A stretch of DNA of 35,144 nt from an uncultured Verrucomicrobiota bacterium (GCA_903876795.1 CAIRBK010000046.1:1-35144); one strand, 5' to 3'; counted from the first letter of the stretch, positions 27,921-35,144 are shown. The notes: generated by a model from the sequence alone, not told the origin. Numbers and translations are program-made.

Positions 27921-28538
27921 GGCGATGAAGGAAGCGACCGGCGAAAGATCGTTTATGACGACCCGTCGGGCACCAAGTTTTGAAATCGCCTTACCTTCCT
28001 CATCCAAAATTGTGCCGTCTTCTTGCACGCGGTAGCCCAGTGCCTGAACCTCGGCGCGATCACCACAATACTTAGCCGCCACGCCGGTCATGCCAGTGCC
28101 GCAAAAGCCATCAAAGACCACGCCGCCCGGCTCTGTATAATGAAGAATATACTTCATGATAGCCCGGTGGGGCACTTTTGTGTGATAGGAGTGTGCGCCG
28201 TAGATTGGATGATTTTTGCCTTCGCTGACATCCGCCGCGAACGGCTCCCGGTGGTAGGGCTTTTTCGGATCGTAGGCCGTGCCGTAGTGCTTGACGAAGT
28301 CGGCGAGCCAAGGATTGGGGCAGGCGGTGTAGTAAGGCGGATCGGACAGGGCGAGGATGGCCTCGTCGGTGCCGAGGGGAAAGCCCTCGATCTGACGAAA
28401 CGCGGACTCCTTCAACTTCGCGGCGAGGAGTTTTAAGAAATGCTCCCGCCGGGCTTCTTCGGAGGGAAAGCTCTGCCCGAGGCACTCGACCGGCCCGGTC
28501 TTGGCGGTAGAAAGGTTGAAGGAGGATTGGTCAGACAT
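27918..28538 (-). CDS. pglX: BREX type 3 methyltransferase PglX, N-terminal part before in-frame stop
   Basis: First 206 residues of PglX, from the ATG at 28538. It holds a DPPYYTACPNPW motif (66-77) and the S-adenosylmethionine-binding motif VFDGFCGTGMTGVAA (141-155). It ends at NDLSPVASFIA followed by TAA. Type 3 PglX proteins are one chain of about 900-1000 residues; the combined frame 25668-28538 is 957 codons including this stop, so a single protein is the ancestral state. The fragment would carry the cofactor site but none of the target-recognition region. The start lies 265 bp after the HEPN gene, in a stretch with an inverted-repeat element. Whether this is a true mutation or a sequence error cannot be told from one copy. 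Confidence 0.85.
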   Translation of the reverse strand: MSDQSSFNLSTAKTGPVECLGQSFPSEEARREHFLKLLAAKLKESAFRQIEGFPLGTDEAILALSDPPYYTACPNPWLADFVKHYGTAYDPKKPYHREPFAADVSEGKNHPIYGAHSYHTKVPHRAIMKYILHYTEPGGVVFDGFCGTGMTGVAAKYCGDRAEVQALGYRVQEDGTILDEEGKAISKLGARRVVINDLSPVASFIA

Positions 28539-28563
28539 TATAAATAAAGAGGATCGGAGTTTT

Positions 28564-28667
28564 TAACCACGGATTACACGGATAACACGGATTTTTAGGA
28601 GGATACGGAGGTTCGGAATTAAGATTGGGGGCTTGGTATCCGTGCAATTCGTGTAATCCGTGGTAAA
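28564..28667. repeat. Imperfect inverted-repeat element between HEPN and pglX genes
   Basis: Arms ACCACGGATTACACG (28566-28580) and its exact complement (28650-28664) lie 69 bp apart; allowing about three mismatches the arms reach 27 bp. Inside the left arm ACACGGAT recurs in tandem. Such CACGGAT-rich palindromic elements occur between genes in several environmental phyla. It is only 26 bp upstream of the pglX start and could fold in the transcript. Confidence 0.7.
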
Positions 28668-28685
28668 ACGGTTTTGGGGGCTGAG

Positions 28686-28790
28686 TGGTATTGAAAAGTT
28701 TTTCGGCTTTAGCGCGGTGCGGAGGGCTAATTGGTGAAGTTTTTCGAGATTAGACCTGAGACTGGTGAAATTTCTTTGGATTAGACGCGA
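28686..28790. repeat. Degenerate direct repeats of about 30 bp
   Basis: Two similar units begin at 28732 and 28763 (TGGTGAA, then a T-rich run, then GATTAGAC), with a period of 31 bp; a more degenerate third begins at 28686. They fill the non-coding gap right after the HEPN gene. No gene is seen here. Confidence 0.5.
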
Positions 28791-28803
28791 TTGGAGGACG
28801 GGT

Positions 28804-29244
28804 TTAGGCGAGGGTGGGATGTTTTTCGCTGAGCCATGATTCCACCGTGGCACGGAGTTCGGCGGCGAAAGCCACCAATTCTCGGGCTTCCTCGGGGCTG
28901 ATGTGGCCGGCGGAGTCGTATTCGGCGGTGTTGCGCTTGCTGCGGCAGGTATCGAGGTAATCGGCGTCGTCTTGCCGGTCCGTGCCGAGGATGAGCGGCA
29001 GGGCTTGCAGGGTGCGGTAGTGGGCGAGGGTTTTTTCCGGCCGGTAGCCCTCGGCGTAGAGTAGGATGGTGCAGAGCTTGAGCGCGGCGTTATAGGCGAT
29101 GCCAAACTGCCAGTCGGGGGAGAGGCGCTCGGTGCGGGCGTCGTCGAGGTCGCGCTCCACGATGGCGAACAGCTCGGCGAGCTGGGCGCGGTTGGTGCGG
29201 TGGGGGCGGAGCCAGCCGTTTTTAGACCATTGTTCCAAGCTCAT
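28804..29244 (-). CDS. HEPN-domain protein, partner of adjacent nucleotidyltransferase
   Basis: A helical protein of 146 residues from the ATG at 29244, which has AGGAG at good distance. Its start overlaps the nucleotidyltransferase gene end by 23 bp, the usual arrangement of MNT/HEPN toxin-antitoxin pairs. The HEPN-like core is LSPDWQFGIAYNAALKLCTI (helix with conserved Asn/Ala) and CRSKRNTAEYDSAG. HEPN toxins are RNases with an R-x4-6-H motif. Here Arg104 is followed by NTAEY with Tyr109 but no histidine in the expected place, as in UPF0332-like members. It may therefore be a weak RNase or a binding subunit. It lies inside the BREX locus, between brxC and pglX, and is not a known BREX core gene. 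Confidence 0.72.
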   Translation of the reverse strand: MSLEQWSKNGWLRPHRTNRAQLAELFAIVERDLDDARTERLSPDWQFGIAYNAALKLCTILLYAEGYRPEKTLAHYRTLQALPLILGTDRQDDADYLDTCRSKRNTAEYDSAGHISPEEARELVAFAAELRATVESWLSEKHPTLA

Positions 29245-29806
29245 CGGCTCCTCCTATGATCCAGAGTTTGGGTCCGGCCAGAACCGTGGTGACGAAGGCG
29301 TCGCCGGAGCGTGCCTTGGCGGAAAGGGTGTCGGGGGCGAGCACATGGGGGTTGATCTCGCGTCCCAAGGCTTCGGCGACTGGGCGAAGGCGCGGGGCGA
29401 GCGCACGCAGCCCGACGCTGCCAACGAGCAGTAAATCCACGTCGCTGGCGGCACCCGCTGTGCCAGAGGCTTGGGAGCCAAAGACGAAGGCGAGGCGCAC
29501 GCCAGCGAGGCCGACGAGCGCCGTCACCAGTCGCTCGCGCAGGCCGGTGGTCTTGAGCGCAAGACCTTGCAGCTCGGGAAACACCGGGTGGGAGGTATTG
29601 GCGCGGTAGTAAAGCCGGTTGCCGTCGCGCCGGGCAACGATCAGCTCGGCGGCGGCGAGTTTGCGCACCTCGGCTTGCAAGGTGCCGAGCGCGAGCTGGC
29701 TGAGACGAGATAACTCACGCAAGTGCAGCTCCTTGCCGGGGTCGGCAAAGAGCAGGCGCAGCACCTCGGCGCGCACTTGCGGGAAAAGTATGGTGAGGAC
29801 ACTCAC
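29222..29806 (-). CDS. Winged-helix and nucleotidyltransferase (MNT) fusion protein
   Basis: A 194-residue two-domain protein from the GTG at 29806. Residues 1-75 form a winged helix-turn-helix (VRAEVLRLLFADPGKELHLR, then LSRLSQLALGTLQAEVRKL and a wing GNRLYYRAN). Residues about 100-155 form a minimal nucleotidyltransferase with the signature VFGSQASGTAGAASDVDLLL (Gly110-Ser111, Asp122 and Asp124). MNT proteins of this kind can AMPylate and silence a HEPN partner, encoded next with 23 bp overlap. The attached DNA-binding domain suggests autoregulation; a dyad AGCATACGGACGTATGCT lies 19-36 bp upstream. The function in this locus, antitoxin or BREX regulator, is inference. Confidence 0.82.
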   Translation of the reverse strand: MSVLTILFPQVRAEVLRLLFADPGKELHLRELSRLSQLALGTLQAEVRKLAAAELIVARRDGNRLYYRANTSHPVFPELQGLALKTTGLRERLVTALVGLAGVRLAFVFGSQASGTAGAASDVDLLLVGSVGLRALAPRLRPVAEALGREINPHVLAPDTLSAKARSGDAFVTTVLAGPKLWIIGGADELGTMV

Positions 29807-29824
29807 GGGATTATGAATGCTTTA

Positions 29825-29842
29825 AGCATACGGACGTATGCT
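29825..29842. promoter_or_regulatory. Dyad upstream of wHTH-MNT gene, candidate operator
   Basis: AGCATACGGACGTATGCT has two 7-bp half sites around GGAC and sits 19-36 bp before the GTG of the wHTH-MNT gene, where a repressor would block expression. Binding by the encoded wHTH is inferred from position. Confidence 0.45.
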
Positions 29843-29955
29843 CTGGCCATACAAAAAGCTTGCGGCGCGGTTTTAGGGGCGGTTTATTTACCCCACTACT
29901 TCGGCCACCGACTCGTTCGGAGCCGTCCGGCAGACATTGCGATTTGCCACCGATA

Positions 29956-29982
29956 AACCACCGATCACCTCGGTGGTTTTTT
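29956..29982 (+). terminator. Hairpin with T run, likely terminator
   Basis: A perfect 9-bp stem (AACCACCGA / TCGGTGGTT, 5-base loop) is followed on the plus strand by TTTT after the stem, giving a run of six T that begins within the stem end. On the minus strand, the direction of the BREX genes, only TTTA follows, so it could partly separate brxC from the MNT gene. No plus-strand gene is seen upstream. Confidence 0.5.
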
Positions 29983-30017
29983 CGCGTCTGGTGGCGGACG
30001 CCGCCGCGAGCTTGGTC

Positions 30018-30187
30018 AGCTTAGTCAGTCGGGAAGTGACTAAGCTGGTCGTGGGGCGGGCGAACTTAGTCACAGAATTGACTAGGTTGGGCGTGGTCGT
30101 GGGGAACCTGGTCAAGGAAACGGGGTGGTTTTTGACTAGGTGGAGGGTGCCCGCAGATAACCTAGTCACAGCGCAAGTGACTAAGCT
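30018..30187. repeat. Array of four dyad repeats with core TTAGTCA/TGACTAA
   Basis: Four inverted repeats in 170 bp, between brxC and the wHTH-MNT gene. Units are 30018-30046 (AGCTTAGTCA, 9 bp, TGACTAAGCT, perfect), 30063-30088 (AACTTAGTCA, 6 bp, TGACTAGGTT), 30105-30142 (AACCTGGTCA, 18 bp, TGACTAGGTG) and 30159-30187 (AACCTAGTCA, 9 bp, TGACTAAGCT). Extra half sites CTTGGTCAG flank the array on both sides. Together with 29807-30017 this fills a 434-bp gap with no firm gene. A minus-strand ORF (30235 to 29888, 115 residues) starts 5 bp after the brxC stop, but its protein merely repeats the DNA pattern (SLVTxxxTKL), so the DNA-level symmetry looks primary. It could be a regulator binding array or a chain of RNA hairpins. 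Confidence 0.7.
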
Positions 30188-30240
30188 GGTTGGCTTGGTC
30201 AGTGGGCGGCGGAGGGTGACGGAGGCGGCGGGCATGACGA

Positions 30241-33200
30241 TCAGGCGAGGACGATGCGGACTTTTTTCTCGTCGCGACCTTTGAGCAGGGTGTCGAGGTG
30301 CTCGTGGAGGCGGCGGCGGAACTCCTCGGGGGTGGCGGGGCTGCCATCGGGGAAGAGCGCGGTCTTTAGCGCGCCGACATCAAGGGTGAGCTTGGTGAGG
30401 CCGGACAGCGCCTGCTGGAGGGCGTCGATGAACTCCTTACTGACGATTTCTGGCAGTTGGCCGGAGGTGACAAACTCGTTGAGGAGCTTTTTCTGGGCGG
30501 GCTTGAGCAGGTCGAGGTTGGCCTTGGTGGTGGGATCGTCGCGCAGGTCGGAGAGCAGGGACTTGTTCCAAGCTTCGTGGATGCGGGCGAGTTCGGCGGT
30601 GAGGTGCTGGAGCCGGGCCTCGGCGGAGGAGGCGGCGGCGGGCTCCATGCGCGGCCAGAAATCGGCCTGCGGCTCGGCATCGAAATCCTTCTCGGTGAGT
30701 GGGCGGCCGGTCTTGAGATCGGTGAGCTGTTTCTCGAACTCGTCGAGCTGGGCGCGGTTGATAACCTCGACGACGGCTAGGCGGCGGAGGGCGACGGTGC
30801 GCTCGTCCTTCATGAGCGCTTCCTTGGCCTTGTCCTGCGCGATGCTGAGGCGGGCGCGGCGGTAAAGCTCCAGGTAGGCCTTCACGTAGTCGGCCTTGAG
30901 CTTTTTCAGGTCTTTTTCGAGCTGGGCCTTGAACGCGGCGGACTCGCGGTTGGCAGGTTCGCGAACCTCGGTGCGGAGCCGGGTGCGGGTTTTTTCGCTG
31001 GCGGCGACCCACGGGTGGTCTTCGGGCAAGATGGCCTCGGCCTGGCTGAGGTAGGAGGTGAGCTGGCTAACCTCGCGGATGAAGCGCTCAAGTGATTCGA
31101 CCTCGGCGAGACGGGTGAAGGCGGGCTTGTGCGCCTCGATGTCCTTGGCGGCGGTGTGGAAGTTTTTGAGCTTACCGGGGGTGTTGTAGGCTTGGAGACT
31201 TTCGAGGAAGTCCTTGCAGCGCTGCATGGTGTCGCCGAGCTGCTGCATCTCGGAATCCGAGTAGAGGGTGACGCCCCAGAAAGGCAGACCGCCGAGAAGC
31301 TGCTGGCGCGCAAGGACGAGTTTCTCGACCCGCTCGGTGATGGTTTTTTGCGACTGTTGCACGGGCACCGGATCACCCTGGGTGACCTGCACGGCGAGGC
31401 CGGGCGCGAGACCGAGCAACTCGAAGAGCGCGCGGAGACCGACGACGTTCCAATCCTTCGGCTTTTCGAGGTGTTTGAAAACGGCGAGGTCGGCGACGGG
31501 CGTGGTGGCGAGCCCGGTGAGGTTGGTAGCGTCGAACTTCACGCCGGGGAGCGACAGGACGGCCTGCCCCTCGTAAACGAGGGCGGCGGCGAGCACGGCG
31601 ACCCAGATCGGTTCCAGCCGGAAGGCGTCGGGCGCCATGTAGTCCACGCTGTGCTCGACGGTGGTGATAATCTCGGAGCGGTTGAGCACCTGGCCCTGCC
31701 CCTTGGCGTCGAGCTTATCGACCAAGAACCGGGCGGCGGGCGAAGCGGCGGAGGTAATGCGGTCGCCGTCGAGGAGACCGAGGGCGTCGAGGACGGCGTT
31801 GGCCTGCTTGGAACGCGTGGACAGGCTGAGGCCCCGGAGCGCTTCTTGGGCGGCCTGGGTGGCGTTGCCGTCGCGCCCGTAGGTGATGAGCGTGGAGAAG
31901 ACCGGATACTGCGGGGCGGCGTTGTGGAACTGCCCGGCGAGACAGACGGAGCCGACGAGATTGACCGAATCGCGGATGGTGAGCGAACCGCTGCCGCCCG
32001 CGCCCTTGAGCCAGTTGAGGAGGGTTTTTTTGGAGCCCTGGTAGGTGACGGTGACGGCGGAAAGCAGGTGCTCGCGGAGCCACTTGGTGAGGCGAAGGAG
32101 ATGCTCGGCGGCCTTCTTTTCGTAGATCTGCTTCTTCCCGCCCGAGGAGGTGGAGGCGAGTTCGAGGGCACCGGCGTAGAGTTTTAGGGCCTGGATGAAC
32201 TCGGGCTGCTTATCGTCGAGACGGAAGAACACCTCGTCGCCGCGTTTCTCGTCGGAGAACTTGGGCGGGTCGAAAGGCTGGATGAAATAGAGATAGAACT
32301 CGCGGGCAGGGACGGCGGTGGAGCGCTCGTTGGGCGCGCCGAAGAAGAGATAGCCGAGGCGACCGGCCTTGTGCTCGCGCCACTCCACCTCGTGTTGCCA
32401 AATCTGGTAGCCGGTGACGTGGGTGGGCACATCGGTGCATTCCATGACCTGCCGGAGCGCGTCGTAGTAGAAACGGTCGAGGGTGGCGTCGTCGAGGGAG
32501 TCGGAACGCTTCTCGATGAGCGCGTCGTAGTCGTCGGTCTTGCGCAGATCGAGGAACCATTGGCGGTTGTCGAGCTGGTTGGTGAGGAACTGGCCGCTTA
32601 CGGTTTTGTGGATCTCCCGCAAGGTGTGTTCCACCACGGTGAGAAGGTCGTCGGCCGGATCGCCGCCGAGGTCGGCCGCGCCGGGGTGATAGAGGCACAG
32701 GTGATCGCGTAGCTCCTCGGGCGTGAGGCCGAGCGGGGCGTGGATGTCGCCGGTAGTGAGGCGGTGGACAGACAGGCCGCGAATGATGCGGACGGCCATA
32801 GGACGGTAGGTCTTTTTGGGCAGGGCACTCTGAACCCTGGACTCCAGCGTGCCGCTGCAATCCATGATGGCTTTTACGTCGGGATTGGCCCGATGGGCGG
32901 CGTTGTCGATGATCGCCTCCCAATAGCTATCGTAGGCGAGGATGCCGGGACGGTCGGTGGGAACGGCCTGACCGACGAGAGTCTTGATTGCCTGAGAGAT
33001 GATTTGCAGGACGCCGCGTTTCTCAACGATGGGGATGCGCTGGAAGGTATCGACGTAGTCGGGATGAATGGGAAACAGCGCGCAAAACTCATCCATGCGT
33101 TCGGTCATGCCGCCGTAGAATTTGGCGTAGGGCGCGAGGTAGGCGCGAACCTGCTCCATCTGCGCGGGAGTTTTTTGGAGGAGGCGCTGGGAGACGACGA

Positions 33201-33957
33201 ACTTCACGTCGGTCGTGACGATCTTAACCTGTTGGAAACGATCCTTCACGCGGCCCAGGGTATCGGCCACATGGGCGAACCGTTGGCTGTCGAAAATCGC
33301 TTCTTGGACGCCCGCCATGATGCGAAAACGGAGATCCTTGCAGACCTCGCCCAACTCGCGGAGGAAGCCGAGATCAAGGATGAGTTCCTGGTCTTTTCTG
33401 CTGCGGAGGTAGTCGAGCAACTCGTCCACGACGAGGAGCAAACCGTGGTTGGGGTGCTTCTTTTGGAACGCCGCCATCATGTCCTCGATGGCGGTCTTGT
33501 TTTCACGAACCTTGTCGGCAGGGGGGAAGTTGAAGGGGCAACCCCACTCCTCCATCGCCTCTTGCAGATGCCCGCAAATGATGTCGCGCAGCCCCATCGT
33601 GACCGCGCCGATTTCGATACGCTTCACCTTAAAGCGTCCGGCGATGGTGCCGGCGGCGACGCGAACGAGCGGGTTAGCGAAAAGATCGGCGAGCGAGGCG
33701 TCCTCGGCAACGGCGGAGACGACGGACATCAAGTGGGACTTACCGGTGCCGTAGTTGCCGACGATGAGCAGGCCGCGGTTGTCGTTGTGCTGGTCGTATT
33801 GGAGCTGGGGGAAAATGAGTTCGTTCAGCCGTTGCGCCATCGGATCGGAGATGACGTAGGTCGAAACGAGGGTCTTCGCTGCGTCTTATTTATCCGCGTC
33901 GCGAAGTTGGATGACCGACTCAATGGGGTGAAACTGAACGAGATCCTGATAGTTCAT
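30241..33957 (-). CDS. brxC: BREX type 3 P-loop ATPase BrxC (DUF6079), interrupted by in-frame TAA at codon 24
   Basis: Large P-loop ATPase of BREX, the type 3 form belonging to DUF6079. The natural start is the ATG at 33957, directly after the brxF stop (TAAATG). It reads MNYQDLVQFHPIESVIQLRD then ADK, a TAA at 33886-33888, and continues in the same frame with DAAKTLVSTYVISDPMAQRL. The rest is open to the TGA at 30241, 1199 codons from the internal ATG at 33840. Walker A is LIVGNYGTGKSH (about residues 66-75 of the full frame), followed by SVVSAVAEDASLADLF. A LLLVVDELLDYLRS strand near residue 175 fits Walker B. The long C-terminal part has helical, coiled stretches. Initiation at 33840 would keep Walker A but lose 39 residues, and no ribosome site is visible there. 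Confidence 0.88.
33886..33888 (-). other. In-frame TAA within brxC
   Basis: Codon 24 of the frame that starts at 33957. Flanking codons GAT AAA before and GAC GCA GCG after read as conserved family sequence, so one base change would restore the gene. Confidence 0.8.
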
Positions 33958-34449
33958 TTAGGTCTGGTAGAAAGAGGGAATGCCTGCGGAAAGCGATGCG
34001 ACCGTTAAGCCCGAAAGTGGCCGTGAAATATATTCGGGATGATCGGGGTAGGCGCGGATATAGCGACCGTTGGCGAACTCGCCGGTAAACGCGGCGATGA
34101 CGAGACGATGCTGGCTAAGTTGGGCCACCAGACGCAGCGGATCGCACTGTAGCTCCGGTAAAAAGAGCAGGTCGAGATTGTCGAGGGCGAGACCGGTAGC
34201 GCCGGGAGGCAATAGGCCTGACAGGATGCGAGAGAGCGCGAGTGGACGCTGGCGCGCAGAGACATTGGCTAGTGCGGCGGCCAAATCCGAGCCGACGGAG
34301 ACGTAGCTCAGCGAATGGCTGTCTGAAATGGCGCGCAGCAAAGCAGTCTTGCCCGAGCCGGTCGGGCCAAGCGCCAATACGAGGCGTTCCTTGGCATGAC
34401 TGGCTTGGCGCAGGATTGTGGTAAAATCCTCTGCGTGAAGACTCGGCAT
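33958..34449 (-). CDS. brxF: BREX type 3 P-loop protein BrxF
   Basis: First gene of the type 3 BREX locus; a small P-loop protein of unknown biochemical role. From the ATG at 34449 it has 163 residues; a GTG at 34455 is also in frame. Walker A is LALGPTGSGKTALLRAI (P-loop at 28-35) and a Walker-B-like strand is ATGLALDNLDLLFLPEL. Size and position directly before brxC match BrxF. The stop TAA is followed at once by the brxC ATG, so the two are coupled. No Shine-Dalgarno is obvious; two dyads with GCCCGAT half sites lie upstream and may control the operon. Confidence 0.85.
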   Translation of the reverse strand: MPSLHAEDFTTILRQASHAKERLVLALGPTGSGKTALLRAISDSHSLSYVSVGSDLAAALANVSARQRPLALSRILSGLLPPGATGLALDNLDLLFLPELQCDPLRLVAQLSQHRLVIAAFTGEFANGRYIRAYPDHPEYISRPLSGLTVASLSAGIPSFYQT

Positions 34450-34464
34450 AAACACGCAAAAAAT

Positions 34465-34486
34465 GCCCGGATTTTTACCATCGGGC
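34465..34486. promoter_or_regulatory. Dyad just upstream of brxF
   Basis: GCCCGGAT and ATCGGGC arms, with a TTTTACC centre, lie 16 bp before the brxF ATG. The half site GCCCGAT is shared with a second dyad at 34562. Candidate operator near the BREX promoter; the protein is unknown. Confidence 0.35.
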
Positions 34487-34561
34487 GAGAATTAACCCAC
34501 AGCGGATGCAATAAAGATGGCTGTAGGGGCGTGAGTTCTGGAAGTCCGTGCGGAGCGTAAT

Positions 34562-34578
34562 GCCCGATTAAATTGGGC
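34562..34578. promoter_or_regulatory. Second dyad upstream of brxF
   Basis: GCCCGATTAAATTGGGC, eight-base arms with one mismatch around a central A. It shares the GCCCGAT half site with the dyad at 34465 and lies in the 225-bp gap between brxF and the capsid-like gene, which must hold the BREX promoter. Confidence 0.35.
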
Positions 34579-34629
34579 GTCCCACCTCGATTGCCTCGGG
34601 AATGAACATGGCCGAAGTGAGTAGGCATG

Positions 34630-34661
34630 AAAAAGGGCGGCGGTCGTGAGACCGGCCGCCC
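34630..34661 (-). terminator. Terminator of the capsid-like gene
   Basis: An 11-bp GC-rich stem with one bulged G (GGGCGGCGGTC against GACCGGCCGCCC) around GTGA, followed on the minus strand by TTTTT. It lies 20 bp after the stop of the capsid-like gene and insulates the BREX operon from it. Confidence 0.88.
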
Positions 34662-34680
34662 TCGGGTGCCGCGTTTGGGT

Positions 34681-35144
34681 TTAGCTGCCGGTGACCTTGC
34701 GGGCGCAGACGGAGGAGGTGACGCGGATGTCTTCCGACCAATCGACGGCGAGGATGTCGGAGCGGGCGGAGTCCTCGCGATACATGCGAACCACGTCCAC
34801 GCCGCCGCGACGCAGGCGGAAGGTTTTCATGAAGCTGGGATCGTAGAGCGTGGGGCTCTGGCTGGCGTGGAAGATCACCAATTGCTGGCCGATGATGTTC
34901 ACGTTGGCCTTGGCCGCGCCGAGCTTGGCGGTGTCCTTGGCGAGGATGCCGACGCGGATGTCGATGCTCGGATTGAGCAGGAGCGAAGAGAACTGCGACA
35001 TGGTGACGCCGACGGAGGCCGCGCCGGGGAAACGGGCGATGACCTTGGCGTTGTTGCGAAGCTTATTCCAAAGCGGCAGGCCGATGACGAGACGGTTGGG
35101 CATGCGGCCGGTGTCGGTGGCGAGCGCCTCGATCTGCTCGTCGA
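34681..35144 (-). CDS. Phage major-capsid-like protein, C-terminal part
   Basis: Partial: the frame is open to the right edge (EQIEALATDTGRMPNRLVIG), so the ATG at 35103 is internal. About 154 codons are visible. The pattern resembles the C-terminal half of an HK97-like/protein-E-type phage capsid: TGRMPNRLVIGLPLWNKLRN, then VRVGILAKDTAKLGAAKANV-like strand region, IIGQQLVIFHAS (the usual WG-x-x-LL position), and RMYREDSARSDILAVDWSED at the end. Neighbouring phage genes are not visible. It may be part of a prophage or satellite next to, or carrying, the BREX locus. Assignment is by pattern only. Confidence 0.55.
   Translation of the reverse strand, partial: DEQIEALATDTGRMPNRLVIGLPLWNKLRNNAKVIARFPGAASVGVTMSQFSSLLLNPSIDIRVGILAKDTAKLGAAKANVNIIGQQLVIFHASQSPTLYDPSFMKTFRLRRGGVDVVRMYREDSARSDILAVDWSEDIRVTSSVCARKVTGS

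Noticed and set aside
30018-30187. CRISPR array
   Set aside because: Repeats are short dyads with uneven spacers of 6-18 bp, and no cas gene is present.
27918-33888. TAA reassigned to an amino acid in this organism
   Set aside because: TAA ends brxF, the MNT gene, the HEPN gene and others in plausible places, so it is read as stop.
32740-34008. 422-codon plus-strand ORF opposite brxC and brxF
   Set aside because: Antisense shadow, spanning the end of two confident genes.
18047-34449. DISARM or another BREX type
   Set aside because: PglZ, BrxF and a DUF6079-type BrxC in this order fit type 3 BREX; BrxL, PglW and DISARM DrmB-like genes are absent.

Overview
The window looks like a chromosomal segment of a high-GC bacterium, most likely Verrucomicrobiota and possibly Opitutaceae. 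This is inferred from gene content: a DUF5069 domain, an SHD1-domain secreted protein, a glycine-rich RRM protein and a GH3 glucosidase in a GC-rich background. There is no rRNA or complete tRNA to confirm it. Two parts are visible: a core-like region (1 to about 16,615) and an accessory island (about 16,616 to the right edge).

Core-like region. On the minus strand are the N-terminal two thirds of SecA, a secreted C39-like peptidase with an SHD1 domain, and a GH3 beta-glucosidase. Glutamate racemase (murI) and a Ski2-like DUF3516 helicase follow on the plus strand. A tight minus-strand cluster comes next: small membrane protein, DUF5069-gluconokinase fusion, PilT-like ATPase and nucleoside 2-deoxyribosyltransferase-like protein. 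Then come an RRM RNA-binding protein with a clear terminator, a single-domain response regulator, a small membrane protein, a Tat-type metallo-beta-lactamase-fold protein and a MarC-family protein.

Island. At 16,616-16,641 lies only the 3' end of a tRNA-Ser gene (minus strand), the usual scar of integration into a tRNA. Beyond it are a DUF6573 protein typical of mobile elements, a candidate 50-residue membrane peptide with its own terminator, and a complete-order type 3 BREX locus on the minus strand: brxF, brxC, pglX, brxHII, pglZ, brxA. Two foreign modules sit inside the locus. Between brxC and pglX are an array of dyad repeats and a wHTH-nucleotidyltransferase/HEPN pair. Between pglX and brxHII is an RloA/RloB (AbiL-like) pair. 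The last three BREX genes are coupled by overlaps. At the right edge is the C-terminal part of a phage-capsid-like protein.

Main surprise. Both brxC and pglX are open in one frame except for a single TAA each: codon 24 of brxC (33,886-33,888) and codon 207 of pglX (27,918-27,920). On both sides of each stop the protein sequence continues in register with the family pattern. Either the BREX system is inactive in this genome, with the nested modules perhaps still working, or the two halves are made separately, or the sequence carries errors. This is the observation most worth checking.
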